Positions 10,264-18,328 of a DNA stretch of 64,000 nucleotides are shown piece by piece. Under the pieces are notes generated by a model that saw nothing but the letters and a program-made list of their open reading frames with translations, searched no databases and was not told where the DNA came from. Origin of the DNA: Treponema sp. (GTDB lineage: Bacteria; Spirochaetota; Spirochaetia; Treponematales; Treponemataceae); assembly GCA_017550685.1 (NCBI GenBank), contig JAFZOJ010000141.1:37198-101197 (forward strand), given 5' to 3'. The translations under genes and the position numbers were made by a program. Positions within the stretch are counted from its first letter, which is position 1; the number at the start of each line of letters is the position of its first letter.

Positions 10264-11910
10264 ATGAAAAACAATATTTGTTTTAGAAAATATATTTGCA
10301 CAGGCCTGGCCGCAGTTTGTCTGCTCATGCCTTTTTATGCGCAGGATGCCGGCGACAGTCAGATAGAACTGCCGGATCTTACAACTGTTGTAACCGGAGA
10401 TTCTGCTCCTGAAGATCTGGCACCGCCTCCTTCTTTTGATGATGTTCTTGAGCTTCCGATGGATTCGGGGGACCTGGTACCGTCACTTCCTTCTGTTTCT
10501 GCAGATGATGAATCTGAGGTTGTTGCCGCAGGTAATCAGGCAAACAAAAAAGACATTTATGCAGAAGGAAAAATTGGTGGAGGATACCCTGTTTCTTTTA
10601 AGGGAGACTTTGTTGTTTCCCGCCTTTATGGAGCAGATCCTTTCCAGATATCCTTTGCACATGATTCAAAAGCAGGCTATGCAGGCCACGAGCTTTCCGA
10701 CGGCTATAAAAGCAGCTTTACTTCAATTCAGGTTCAAAAGGATTTTATCCGCAATAATATAGAGTGGGGAATTTCGGGCTGTTACGAAGATAATTCAGAC
10801 GGGCTGCAGGGCAAGGCAGAGGGCATTTCTGCAAATGTTCAGGATGCCGTAGCACTTGCGGGTAAGCTTACCTGGAATCTGCCTAAGAATTTTCAGCTCG
10901 GCTTTAATCTTGATTCAAAATATTATTTCCGTTTTGCTGACATAACAAAGAGTGCCGATCCTGCTTTTGCGGTTTCGGACTGGATTAAAAAGACAGAACA
11001 CCTTACCGTTGATCCAACGCTCACTATCGGCTGGCTTTATAATGGATTTGAACTGTCTTTTGATGCTGCGTATAATATGGAAACCGGTAAAAAAATTGCC
11101 AACCGCGGACAATTTGATTTGAACTTTGCATGGGCCAACGAAAAAATCAAGGTTTATGCAGATGCAGGCATTGTGTGCGGAAACTATACCTGCGATAATA
11201 AGGTTACCGTTCCTTTTGAAGTTGGACTTGATACTTCGTTCCCGGTTTATTTTTCTGACCGAAAGCTCAATCTTTCGCTTTGCGGAGGAATTAAGTCGGA
11301 ACGCAAGACAACACAGGAGCTTGAAAAGGAATATAAATTCAGCGTACTTGAAGATCTGGCAGCAGAAACCTCTGACTGGTTCGGGCAGATAAATCTTCTT
11401 GTTCCGCTCAAAAGTTCGTTTACCGGTAATGTTTCTGCAGGTTATCTGCGTACAGCCTTTGGCAACGGCTACTGGGTTCCGGACTATTCAATCGTAAATC
11501 CTCAGAACGGATTGTACGGTTATGGAGATACAGGTCATAACAGAAACTGTCTGTATACAGATTTTTCGTTTACCTGGAAATTCAAGATTTTTGCCGCAAC
11601 TGCAGGATATCATGCAAACTGGCTGGATGTACCTGTTCTTGAAAACAAGCACACCATCTCGCTGGACCTTTCGCTTCAGAGTCAGAAGGGCAGCTGGGGA
11701 GCAAGCTTGAACACAGCATATCTTCTGGATGCGGCAGACAACAAGCCTTTGATTAATATTGAAGGCTATATGCAGGCTTCGGATGCAGTACGCATTGTGC
11801 TTTCTGTAAACGACCTGATTAAGCTGCTTGGCGCCGAAGAACGTGCCTATGCCGGACAATACGCCGGCTACAGCGGAAACGCAATGTTACTTGTGAAATT
11901 CTTATTTTAA
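10264..11910 (+). CDS. Probable outer-membrane beta-barrel protein
   Basis: The ORF starts with a signal peptide (MKNNICFRKYICTGLAAVCLLMPFYA, predicted cleavage after FYA). An acidic proline-containing linker follows, and then about 430 residues of alternating polar and aromatic strands rich in Gly, Tyr and Trp. The last residues are AMLLVKFLF; a terminal Phe on an amphipathic strand is the usual signal of outer-membrane barrels recognised by BamA. No TonB box or plug domain is obvious, so I do not call it a TonB-dependent receptor. GGAG at 10253-10256 is correctly spaced for ATG 10264 and too close to the in-frame ATG 10258. It lies directly upstream of exbB, which suggests a functional link with the energy-transducing complex. 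Confidence 0.7.
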   Translation: MKNNICFRKYICTGLAAVCLLMPFYAQDAGDSQIELPDLTTVVTGDSAPEDLAPPPSFDDVLELPMDSGDLVPSLPSVSADDESEVVAAGNQANKKDIYAEGKIGGGYPVSFKGDFVVSRLYGADPFQISFAHDSKAGYAGHELSDGYKSSFTSIQVQKDFIRNNIEWGISGCYEDNSDGLQGKAEGISANVQDAVALAGKLTWNLPKNFQLGFNLDSKYYFRFADITKSADPAFAVSDWIKKTEHLTVDPTLTIGWLYNGFELSFDAAYNMETGKKIANRGQFDLNFAWANEKIKVYADAGIVCGNYTCDNKVTVPFEVGLDTSFPVYFSDRKLNLSLCGGIKSERKTTQELEKEYKFSVLEDLAAETSDWFGQINLLVPLKSSFTGNVSAGYLRTAFGNGYWVPDYSIVNPQNGLYGYGDTGHNRNCLYTDFSFTWKFKIFAATAGYHANWLDVPVLENKHTISLDLSLQSQKGSWGASLNTAYLLDAADNKPLINIEGYMQASDAVRIVLSVNDLIKLLGAEERAYAGQYAGYSGNAMLLVKFLF

Positions 11911-11926
11911 TTAAGGAGATATTTTT

Positions 11927-12538
11927 ATGTTAGAAACCTTAAAATCTGGTGGACTTTTGATGATTCCAATCATCGTGTGCGGAGTCATTGCAACCTTTAT
12001 TATAGTTGAGCGCTGCATCTATTTTGCTTCAATCCGTAAGCGCGACGAAAAGCTTATGCAGAATGTAAATGCAAGTCTTGCAGTCGGTGATTACGAAGCT
12101 TGTGGTGTAGCTTGTGCCCAGGCAGACACACCAATGTCTCAGGTAATTAAAAAGGCAATTGACTGCCGCCGCTACGAAGAACGCGATATCCGTGACCTTG
12201 TAGAAGCTGAGATGGATTTTGTAGTTCCACGCTTTGAACATTTGTTAACACCGCTTGGAACAATTGCAAACATTGCAACCCTGCTTGGACTTTTGGGAAC
12301 CGTAACCGGTAACATCAAGGCCTTTGGTGTACTTGGAGCAGGCGGTTCAATGGGAGATCCTGCTCTTCTTGCCGGTGCCATTGCCGAAGCGCTGGTTACA
12401 ACTGTTGCCGGTCTTATTGTTTCAATTCCATCGGTAATCTTCCACAACTATTTTGTTTCACGCGTAAACCGCAGGGTTGTAGAAATGGAAGCACATGTAA
12501 CTTCTGTTGTTCTTAAATTGACAGGACGTGTTAGATAA
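11927..12538 (+). CDS. exbB: ExbB/TolQ/MotA-family proton channel subunit
   Basis: ExbB/TolQ proteins form the pentameric inner-membrane channel that couples proton flow to TonB or TolA. The 203-residue length fits the family. Three membrane spans are visible: residues 7-30, about 105-135 (TPLGTIANIATLLGLLGTVTG, with the conserved GLLGTV motif) and about 145-175 (AGAIAEALVTTVAGLIVSIP, with the conserved A-E-A-L segment). The ribosome site AAGGAGA lies just upstream with good spacing. It sits 16 nt after the barrel gene and 21 nt before exbD. It could equally be named TolQ; the TonB-like third gene makes ExbB the better label. Confidence 0.92.
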   Translation: MLETLKSGGLLMIPIIVCGVIATFIIVERCIYFASIRKRDEKLMQNVNASLAVGDYEACGVACAQADTPMSQVIKKAIDCRRYEERDIRDLVEAEMDFVVPRFEHLLTPLGTIANIATLLGLLGTVTGNIKAFGVLGAGGSMGDPALLAGAIAEALVTTVAGLIVSIPSVIFHNYFVSRVNRRVVEMEAHVTSVVLKLTGRVR

Positions 12539-12559
12539 AGCTTAAGATAAGGTGAATAA

Positions 12560-12973
12560 ATGAGATTAAAAAGCAGAAGGGGAACAATCCGCTCAAATGT
12601 AGATATGACCCCGATGATTGATATAGTTTTCCAGCTCATCCTCTTTTTCCTGGTTTCTACAACCTTTGCTATTTTGCCTGGTATCAAACTCAAGCTGCCG
12701 ACAAGTCATACTTCTGAAGGAACTTCTTTGCAGGGCATTACAATTACTGCCGATGCCGACGGCCTGATGTTTTTTAATGACAAGGAAGTAACAATGGAAA
12801 CTCTGGGAAGCGAGCTTTTGAGCTTTGACACCGGAGATACCAAAAAGGAAGATTTCCCAGTTTCCCTCGAAGCCGACAGCGAAGTTACCAACGGAACCAT
12901 CGTAAATATTTTTGACGTAATCCGCGAAAGTGGTTATGCCGTAATCAACCTGAGGACCGCCACAGAAAAATGA
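12560..12973 (+). CDS. exbD: ExbD/TolR-family biopolymer transport protein
   Basis: This 137-residue protein has the standard ExbD/TolR layout: a short basic N-terminus, a single membrane span with the proton-carrying Asp in NVDMTPMIDIVFQLILFFL, then a periplasmic domain. AAGGTGA lies 5 nt before the ATG. The stop overlaps the next start by 4 nt (ATGA at 12970-12973), so the TonB-like protein is probably translated by coupling. Together with ExbB it would use the proton-motive force to drive the TonB-like protein. Confidence 0.92.
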   Translation: MRLKSRRGTIRSNVDMTPMIDIVFQLILFFLVSTTFAILPGIKLKLPTSHTSEGTSLQGITITADADGLMFFNDKEVTMETLGSELLSFDTGDTKKEDFPVSLEADSEVTNGTIVNIFDVIRESGYAVINLRTATEK

Positions 12974-13995
12974 TAAAACAGCCATTGTTCGGACAAGACA
13001 GCTCTCCTCACAAAACCAGCACCTACCTTAGTGCCATCATTACTGCTGCCTTCTGGCTCATCCTGACCATTACCGGCGCCTTTATAAAAATAAAACCCGC
13101 CACCCCCAAATACAAGGAAGTCCAGATTGTTTTGAGCAGTAAATCTGAGGCCTCTGAACAACACTCTGCAGCTCCTGAGCAACAGCCTGCGGTCCCTGAG
13201 GCTCTCGAAGGGCCTGCCCCAAAAGCAACTCCAGCTCCTACTAAGCCAAAGACACAGACACAGGCAAAACCGGCACCAAAAACAACACCAAAGTCGACCC
13301 CAAAAGCAACAGAACCGTCAAAGAAAGTAAATTTTGATGATTTTCAGTATGCTAGGGATTATTCAGAAGGCGTTGATTTTAATCAAAACCAGACTAAAGC
13401 AAAGGATTTTGACAGGTCTCAGTTTGATAATACAACATCAGAGCCGGAACCACAGGTAAGCCAGAAGGTAACGACAGTTTCAGGCTCCTCTGGCATGCAG
13501 GGTTCTGCCGCAAGTTCAGCACCCCAACAAACACAATCAAAATCAAGTTCACAGAATAAACAGCAGAATCAAACACAAAGTGCTTCTTCTGCCACAAGCA
13601 ACATGCTCAGCAATATCAGAAATACACAGGATTCAACTTCTTCCGGCAGCAATACTAAATCAATTACTGATGCAAAAACTACAAAAAGTGCTGACGGTAC
13701 TTTGAGTATGGCCATGACAGATGGTACAACAAGGGTATTGATTGAACCAATTCCACCAGTAATCTATCTTTCAGAAGCAGCCGCCGCAACAATAGACAGT
13801 ACAAGAACTGTTTCTATTGAATTTCAGGTACTGGCTTCGGGAAATGTTCCTCGTGCACAGATTAAAATAACACCGGAATCGATACTTCCTCAGACAGTTC
13901 GTAATGAAATATACGATCAGTTGAGTTCATGGCTTTTTGAATCTTCATCTTCTTCAGCTCGTGCCACTTTTGAATACACAATCCAGAAACGTTAA
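12970..13995 (+). CDS. TonB-like energy transducer with palindromic-repeat insertion
   Basis: The protein has one N-terminal membrane span (about residues 19-41), a long Pro, Lys, Ala, Gln and Ser-rich linker (about 50-240) that could cross the periplasm, and a compact C-terminal domain of about 85 residues that begins near IPPVIYLSEAAAA and resembles TonB/TolA C-terminal domains in size and pattern. The order ExbB-ExbD-this gene supports TonB function. Residues 75-82 (VPEALEGP) are encoded by a copy of the dispersed palindromic repeat at 13191-13214. Sequence similarity to classical TonB is weak by eye, so TolA-like or a novel transducer remains possible. It overlaps exbD by 4 nt. No terminator is obvious after it. 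Confidence 0.75.
   Translation: MIKQPLFGQDSSPHKTSTYLSAIITAAFWLILTITGAFIKIKPATPKYKEVQIVLSSKSEASEQHSAAPEQQPAVPEALEGPAPKATPAPTKPKTQTQAKPAPKTTPKSTPKATEPSKKVNFDDFQYARDYSEGVDFNQNQTKAKDFDRSQFDNTTSEPEPQVSQKVTTVSGSSGMQGSAASSAPQQTQSKSSSQNKQQNQTQSASSATSNMLSNIRNTQDSTSSGSNTKSITDAKTTKSADGTLSMAMTDGTTRVLIEPIPPVIYLSEAAAATIDSTRTVSIEFQVLASGNVPRAQIKITPESILPQTVRNEIYDQLSSWLFESSSSSARATFEYTIQKR
13191..13214. repeat. Palindromic repeat family A inside the tonB-like gene
   Basis: The core CCTGAGGCTCTCGAAGG, flanked by GGTC and GCC, forms an imperfect palindrome. The same core occurs at 18160-18183, 28361-28380, 63361-63385 and 63404-63426, with close variants at 27602, 32678 and 38068. Here it is read in frame as VPEALEGP within a Pro-rich linker. 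Confidence 0.85.
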
Positions 13996-14026
13996 CCCCT
14001 CGCAATGATAAAACTTGCAATAACTG

Positions 14027-14040
14027 ATATACTAGTATGC
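14027..14040. promoter_or_regulatory. Candidate hexuronate-regulon operator upstream of uxuA
   Basis: ATATACTAGTATGC contains the perfect 10-bp palindrome ATACTAGTAT. Closely similar 14-mers lie upstream of uxaC (ATATACTAACATAC, 21265-21278) and, on the other strand, upstream of eda (ATATACTAGCATAC, 25861-25874). The shared motif ahead of three genes of one pathway suggests a common regulator. TGATATACT within it also resembles an extended -10 box, so part of the match could be promoter. Confidence 0.5.
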
Positions 14041-14049
14041 AAGATTTTA

Positions 14050-14078
14050 TTGAGGATTTTTTAAATCCATGATAGAAT
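14050..14078 (+). promoter_or_regulatory. Promoter candidate for uxuA
   Basis: TTGAGG (14050-14055), a 17-nt spacer and TAGAAT (14073-14078) predict a transcript starting near 14085, with a leader of about 85 nt that includes the palindromic repeat at 14112-14144. Confidence 0.45.
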
Positions 14079-14111
14079 GAATTTTGAGAGTTTCAAACAG
14101 ATTCTGATACC

Positions 14112-14144
14112 GTCATTCTGAACTTGTTTCAGAATCTGCATGAC
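14112..14144. repeat. Palindromic repeat family D in the uxuA leader
   Basis: ATTCTGAA (14115-14122) and TTCAGAAT (14128-14135) form an 8-bp stem, flanked by GTC and CATGAC. The sequence type (CATTCTGAAC...TTCAGAATCTG) is a short palindromic element seen dispersed in many bacterial genomes. It would fold in the uxuA 5' leader. Confidence 0.6.
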
Positions 14145-14169
14145 ACACATTTACTGGAGACTTTTTACT

Positions 14170-15276
14170 ATGGAAATGACACTTCGCTGGTATGGAACCG
14201 GCTTTGATTCTGTAACATTGCAGCAGATTAGACAGGTACCGGGGGTTCACGGCGTAATTACAACGCTTTATGACTCGGTGCCGGGAGACGCCTGGGAGCT
14301 AGACGCAATCAAAAAGCTTAAGGCAGAGGTAGAAGCTGCAGGGCTCAAAATTGCCGGAATTGAAAGCGTAAACATTCACGATGACATAAAAATTGGTGGC
14401 GGAGACCGCGATAAATACATCGAAAACTATATCAAAACACTTGAACGACTGGGCCAGGAAGACATTCACATGGTCTGCTATAACTTTATGCCTGTTTTTG
14501 ACTGGACCCGCAGCGAGCTTGCACGTGTCTGCGAAGACGGTTCAACTGTTCTGGCATACAATTCCAAGGCTATAGACGGGGTAAAACCTGAGGATATGTT
14601 CAATTCAATTGACAAGGATTCCAACGGCTTTATTCTTCCAGGCTGGGAACCGGAGCGCATGGCTCGTGTAAAAGAGCTCTTCCAGATGTACAGCGGCATC
14701 GACAACGAAAAGCTTTTTGATAACCTTGTTTATTTCTTAAAGGCAATTATGCCTGTCTGCGATAAATACAATATTGATATGGCAATTCATCCGGATGATC
14801 CTGCATGGCCTGTATTCGGACTCCCACGCATCATCACCTGTCAGGAAAATGTTGTGCGCATGCTCAAGGCTGTAGATAATCAGCACAATGGTCTTACCTT
14901 CTGTACCGGTTCGTACGGAACCAACCGCAAGAATGATCTATGCGAAATGATTAAGGCTGCAACCGGACGCATTCACTTTGCTCATATCCGTAACCTTAAG
15001 TTCAATACTGCAATTGATGACCCTGTTCAGGATTTCCAGGAATCTGCACATCTTTCTAGCGCAGGAACCTTTGATATGTTCAAGATTGTACGCACACTTT
15101 ACGAAACCGGTTTTGACGGTGTTATCCGTCCTGACCACGGTCGTATGATCTGGGGAGAAAAAGCAATGCCTGGCTACGGTTTGTATGACCGTGCTTTGGG
15201 TGCCGCCTATTTGAACGGACTTTGGGAAGCCTGTGAAAAAACGATTGACCGAAGTGGTACAAAACTGTATCGTTAA
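14170..15276 (+). CDS. uxuA: Mannonate dehydratase UxuA
   Basis: UxuA dehydrates D-mannonate to 2-keto-3-deoxygluconate in the cytoplasm. The N-terminus MEMTLRWYG followed by DSVTLQQIRQVPGVHGVITTLYD matches the start of known UxuA proteins. Family segments such as MAIHPDDPAWPVFGLPRI, FCTGSYG, IHFAHIRN and RPDHGRMIWGE, which hold the metal-binding His, Cys and Asp residues, are all present. The 368-residue length is normal for the short form. An upstream ATG at 14140 is rejected because GGAGA at 14156-14160 is spaced for ATG 14170 and the family starts there. A GNAT gene, an unknown gene and uxuB follow on the same strand with short gaps. Confidence 0.95.
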   Translation: MEMTLRWYGTGFDSVTLQQIRQVPGVHGVITTLYDSVPGDAWELDAIKKLKAEVEAAGLKIAGIESVNIHDDIKIGGGDRDKYIENYIKTLERLGQEDIHMVCYNFMPVFDWTRSELARVCEDGSTVLAYNSKAIDGVKPEDMFNSIDKDSNGFILPGWEPERMARVKELFQMYSGIDNEKLFDNLVYFLKAIMPVCDKYNIDMAIHPDDPAWPVFGLPRIITCQENVVRMLKAVDNQHNGLTFCTGSYGTNRKNDLCEMIKAATGRIHFAHIRNLKFNTAIDDPVQDFQESAHLSSAGTFDMFKIVRTLYETGFDGVIRPDHGRMIWGEKAMPGYGLYDRALGAAYLNGLWEACEKTIDRSGTKLYR

Positions 15277-15282
15277 GTATTA

Positions 15283-15807
15283 ATGACTGTACCAACTCTT
15301 GAATCAGAAAGACTAATTTTACGCCCCATCACAATGGATGACCTGGATGCCATTTTTAAATGGGCAGGTGACCCGCGCGTAAACAAATACATGATTTATC
15401 CTCTTTACAAAAACAAGGAAGAGGGTCGTGAATGGATTGAAAGCCTGTATCAGGATGATGACAAAAAGGATTTTGGCTTTGTGCTCAAAGAAACAGGCGA
15501 GCTTATTGGCAGCGGTGGAATTTATTATCATCCTGACAGAAAAGTATGGAGCGTAGGTTATAACATTTGTTATGATTACTGGAACCGCGGGCTTGTTACC
15601 GAAGCAATCTCCAGAATTATTGAATGGGGAAGAGAAAGCTTTGACATTAAAGAAATAGCAGGTACCTTTGCAATTGAAAATATAGGCTCAAGAAGAGTTA
15701 TGGAAAAGTTAGGCATGACTTACTTAGAAGATCATGATTATTCCAAACTCGACGGCAGCGAAACATTTAAAGCAAAAACATATCACAAAATATTTAAGGA
15801 TAATTAA
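15283..15807 (+). CDS. GNAT-family N-acetyltransferase (RimJ/RimL-like)
   Basis: The sequence begins with LESERLILRPITMDDLDAIFKW, the usual start of RimJ/RimL-type acetyltransferases, and ends with NIGSRRVMEKLGM, the conserved acceptor-side motif. The acetyl-CoA loop region is around NRGLVTEAISRIIEW (residues 106-120). Such enzymes acetylate protein N-termini or small molecules; the substrate cannot be predicted. It lies 6 nt after uxuA and 2 nt before the next gene, with no clear ribosome site, so it is probably coupled within the uxuA-uxuB unit, although a role in hexuronate use is unlikely. Confidence 0.88.
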   Translation: MTVPTLESERLILRPITMDDLDAIFKWAGDPRVNKYMIYPLYKNKEEGREWIESLYQDDDKKDFGFVLKETGELIGSGGIYYHPDRKVWSVGYNICYDYWNRGLVTEAISRIIEWGRESFDIKEIAGTFAIENIGSRRVMEKLGMTYLEDHDYSKLDGSETFKAKTYHKIFKDN

Positions 15808-15809
15808 GC

Positions 15810-16691
15810 ATGGAAAGTTCAGGCACCAGGAGACTTCATTCATTTAAGGAATATAAATCAATCAAGACATATCTTTTTCTTGTGTTTTATCCAAGAACCT
15901 TTATTCCGTTTATAAAATGTGTTCATACTGCGCTTCATAAATTTTTCTTTCTCCAGTTCAGCGTAAAGCTCAAGCTCAGAAAAATTCCTGTTGTAAGCGT
16001 AGATAATGCCCTTGATAAAAAAATCCCTTTTACTCCGGAACGTGTTTCTACCTATCTTGATTTTATTCATTCACTTGCACGTCCTATGGGATTTTGTATT
16101 TCAACTTTTAAAGGCAAGGAAAGAATCCGTATAGTTTCTTCAGTTCTTGATCTGCTCAGAACCTGCTACGAAACTGCTTCTCATATTTATTCATTCAGCA
16201 TGTCTACAACTGACAGGCCTAAGTATAAAAAGGACAGACATTTCCGACTTATTCATGCGCTGGATCCTCATCTTATGTGTGTGCCAAGTCTGCATGTTGC
16301 CATTATGATTATGGCCTGGATTCACTACCGCGAGATTTTCAAGATGCCGTATTTTACAGAAGAAGAATCAAAGCATTATACGGCACAGGTTTTTGAATCG
16401 GCAAAAGCAATCACAGAAACTGTTCTTTATGTAAAGCAGCACAGTGTAAACTGTATTCCTGCGGCAATTTATATGATGACAGTTATTCTTAAGGACCTTT
16501 TTACAATTGAAGATGCTGTAAGCTTTATGGACTGCCTTTTTGTAGAAAGCACTGATCTTTCGCCGGAAGTAAAAAAGGAAATCAATACTTATATTCATAC
16601 TATGTTTGAGCGTTTCCTTCTGGAAGGCAGTTCTGCAGAAGACTGGACTGACCCGATCAAGCACTGGCTTTCAGAATATAAAGCAAGTTAA
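15810..16691 (+). CDS. Protein of unknown function with PAP2-like signature
   Basis: No family is recognised with confidence. The 293-residue sequence is basic at the N-terminus. It contains CVPSLHVAIMIMAW near residue 155, which resembles the P-S-x-H motif of PAP2-type phosphatases and inositolphosphotransferases, and a second His in VLYVKQHSVNCIPA about 55 residues later. Hydrophobicity is only moderate and the full PAP2 set of motifs is not apparent, so this is a weak hint. It lies between the GNAT gene (2-nt gap) and uxuB (32-nt gap) on the same strand. The start ATG has no ribosome site. Confidence 0.65.
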   Translation: MESSGTRRLHSFKEYKSIKTYLFLVFYPRTFIPFIKCVHTALHKFFFLQFSVKLKLRKIPVVSVDNALDKKIPFTPERVSTYLDFIHSLARPMGFCISTFKGKERIRIVSSVLDLLRTCYETASHIYSFSMSTTDRPKYKKDRHFRLIHALDPHLMCVPSLHVAIMIMAWIHYREIFKMPYFTEEESKHYTAQVFESAKAITETVLYVKQHSVNCIPAAIYMMTVILKDLFTIEDAVSFMDCLFVESTDLSPEVKKEINTYIHTMFERFLLEGSSAEDWTDPIKHWLSEYKAS

Positions 16692-16723
16692 TCAAAAAAT
16701 AAAGCCTTAAAAGGAAGGTGAAT

Positions 16724-18328
16724 ATGAAACTTACAAAAGACGGAATAATGAATAAATCTGAGTGGGAGAATAAAGGTTACTCGTTACCCGGCTTTGACCG
16801 TGCTGCTGTAGAAGCGGCTACAAAGGCAGAACCGTTCTGGATTCATTTTGGTGCGGGAAATATTTTCCGTGCGTTCCAGGCAAACGTTGTGCAGGAGCTT
16901 TTGAATAAGGGTGTGCTTGACCGCGGTCTTGTTGTTGCCGAAGGATACGACTACGAAATCATAGAAAAGATGTACCGTCCTCATGACAATATCGGTGCGC
17001 TTGTTACTTTAAAATCCAGCGGCTCTGTTGAAAAAACTGTTGTAGGTTCCATAATGGAGGCTCTTGCTGCCGACAGTGATAACGAAGAAGACTGGGCAAG
17101 GCTGCGTGAAATTTTCCGTGCTCCTTCGCTTCAGATGGTTACGTTTACAATTACAGAAAAGGGCTATCTTTTGAAAAATGCGGCCGGTGTTTTTATGCCC
17201 GGAGTAGAAGCAGATTTTGATGAAGGTCCAGTTCTTCCAAAATCATATATCGGTAAGGTTGTAACACTTCTTCACGAACGCTATGTAAACGGTGAGCTTC
17301 CGGTTGCTATGGTTAGTATGGATAACTGCTCGCACAACGGGGACAAGCTTTATGCCGCTGTAAATGAATTTGCCGAAGAATGGGAACGCCGTGGAGTTTG
17401 CAAGCCTGGTTTCTTAGCTTATGTAAATAATCCTTCTAAGGTAAGCTTTCCATGGACAATGATAGATAAAATCACTCCACGCCCGGATGCCAAGATTGAA
17501 AAGATTTTAGCTGACGATGGAATTGAACAGCTTGAACCTGTAATTACCAGCAAAAAAACTTATGTGGCTCCTTTTGTAAATGCAGAGGAATGCCAGTATC
17601 TTGTTATAGAAGATGCTTTTCCTAACGGACGACCTGAGCTTGAAAAAGCAGGCCTGTACTTTACTGACCGCGCTACTGTAGACAAGGTAGAAAAGATGAA
17701 GGTTTGTACCTGTCTGAATCCGCTGCATACCTTCCTGGCTGTAAGCGGTTGTCTGCTCGGTTACACTTTGATTGCAGATGAAATGAAGGATCCGGATTTA
17801 CTGCGCCTTGTAAAACGCCTTGGTTACGAAGAAGGACTTCCTGTTGTTGTTGATCCCGGTATTATCAAACCGCGCGATTTTATTGACGAGGTTGTAAATA
17901 TCCGTATTCCAAATCCTTTTATGCCTGATACACCTCAGCGCATTGCCTGCGATACTTCTCAGAAATTGAGCATTCGTTTTGGTGAAACAATAAAGGGATA
18001 TCTTGCGCGTGCAGATTTGAATGTGGCAGACCTTAAGGTTGTGCCGCTCGTGTTTGCTTTGTGGCTTCGCTATCTGCAGGCAATTGATGATAAGGGCCAG
18101 CCTTTTGAATTGAGTCCTGACCCGCTGCTGGAAGAGTGCAGGAAATACGTATTGGCCGTGGGCCCTGAGGCTCTCGAAGGGCCACAGGTTGACGAGCTCC
18201 TTCACCGTGCTGACATCTTTGGTGTAGACTTGTTCGACGCAGGTCTTGCAGGCAAGGTAAAGGAATATTTTACCCGTCTGACTGCAGGTCCTGGTTCGGT
18301 AAGAAGCTTACTTTCGGCAACGGTCTAA
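16724..18328 (+). CDS. uxuB: Fructuronate reductase (mannitol dehydrogenase family)
   Basis: UxuB reduces D-fructuronate to D-mannonate with NADH, feeding UxuA. The N-terminal dinucleotide motif is IHFGAGNIFRAFQA (residues 39-52), and the polyol-dehydrogenase catalytic segment is KMKVCTCLNPLHTFLA with the conserved Lys, Asn and His. Length is 534 residues, usual for the family. The ATG at 16724 has AAGGAAGGTG just upstream; an earlier in-frame GTG at 16718 lies inside that ribosome site. The last part of the gene contains an in-frame family-A palindromic repeat (18160-18183, peptide GPEALEGP). Its 3' end overlaps the convergent sulP gene by 21 nt. Tagaturonate reductase is less likely because uxuA and uxaC are neighbours. 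Confidence 0.92.
   Translation: MKLTKDGIMNKSEWENKGYSLPGFDRAAVEAATKAEPFWIHFGAGNIFRAFQANVVQELLNKGVLDRGLVVAEGYDYEIIEKMYRPHDNIGALVTLKSSGSVEKTVVGSIMEALAADSDNEEDWARLREIFRAPSLQMVTFTITEKGYLLKNAAGVFMPGVEADFDEGPVLPKSYIGKVVTLLHERYVNGELPVAMVSMDNCSHNGDKLYAAVNEFAEEWERRGVCKPGFLAYVNNPSKVSFPWTMIDKITPRPDAKIEKILADDGIEQLEPVITSKKTYVAPFVNAEECQYLVIEDAFPNGRPELEKAGLYFTDRATVDKVEKMKVCTCLNPLHTFLAVSGCLLGYTLIADEMKDPDLLRLVKRLGYEEGLPVVVDPGIIKPRDFIDEVVNIRIPNPFMPDTPQRIACDTSQKLSIRFGETIKGYLARADLNVADLKVVPLVFALWLRYLQAIDDKGQPFELSPDPLLEECRKYVLAVGPEALEGPQVDELLHRADIFGVDLFDAGLAGKVKEYFTRLTAGPGSVRSLLSATV
18160..18183. repeat. Palindromic repeat family A inside uxuB
   Basis: GGGCCCTGAGGCTCTCGAAG followed by GGCC is read in frame as GPEALEGP, the same reading frame used by the copy inside the tonB-like gene at 13191-13214. 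It falls between helices near the C-terminal end of UxuB. Confidence 0.85.

Noticed and set aside
14140..14169. Upstream ATG for uxuA
   Set aside because: It lies in a palindromic repeat, the extra ten residues do not fit UxuA, and GGAGA serves ATG 14170.
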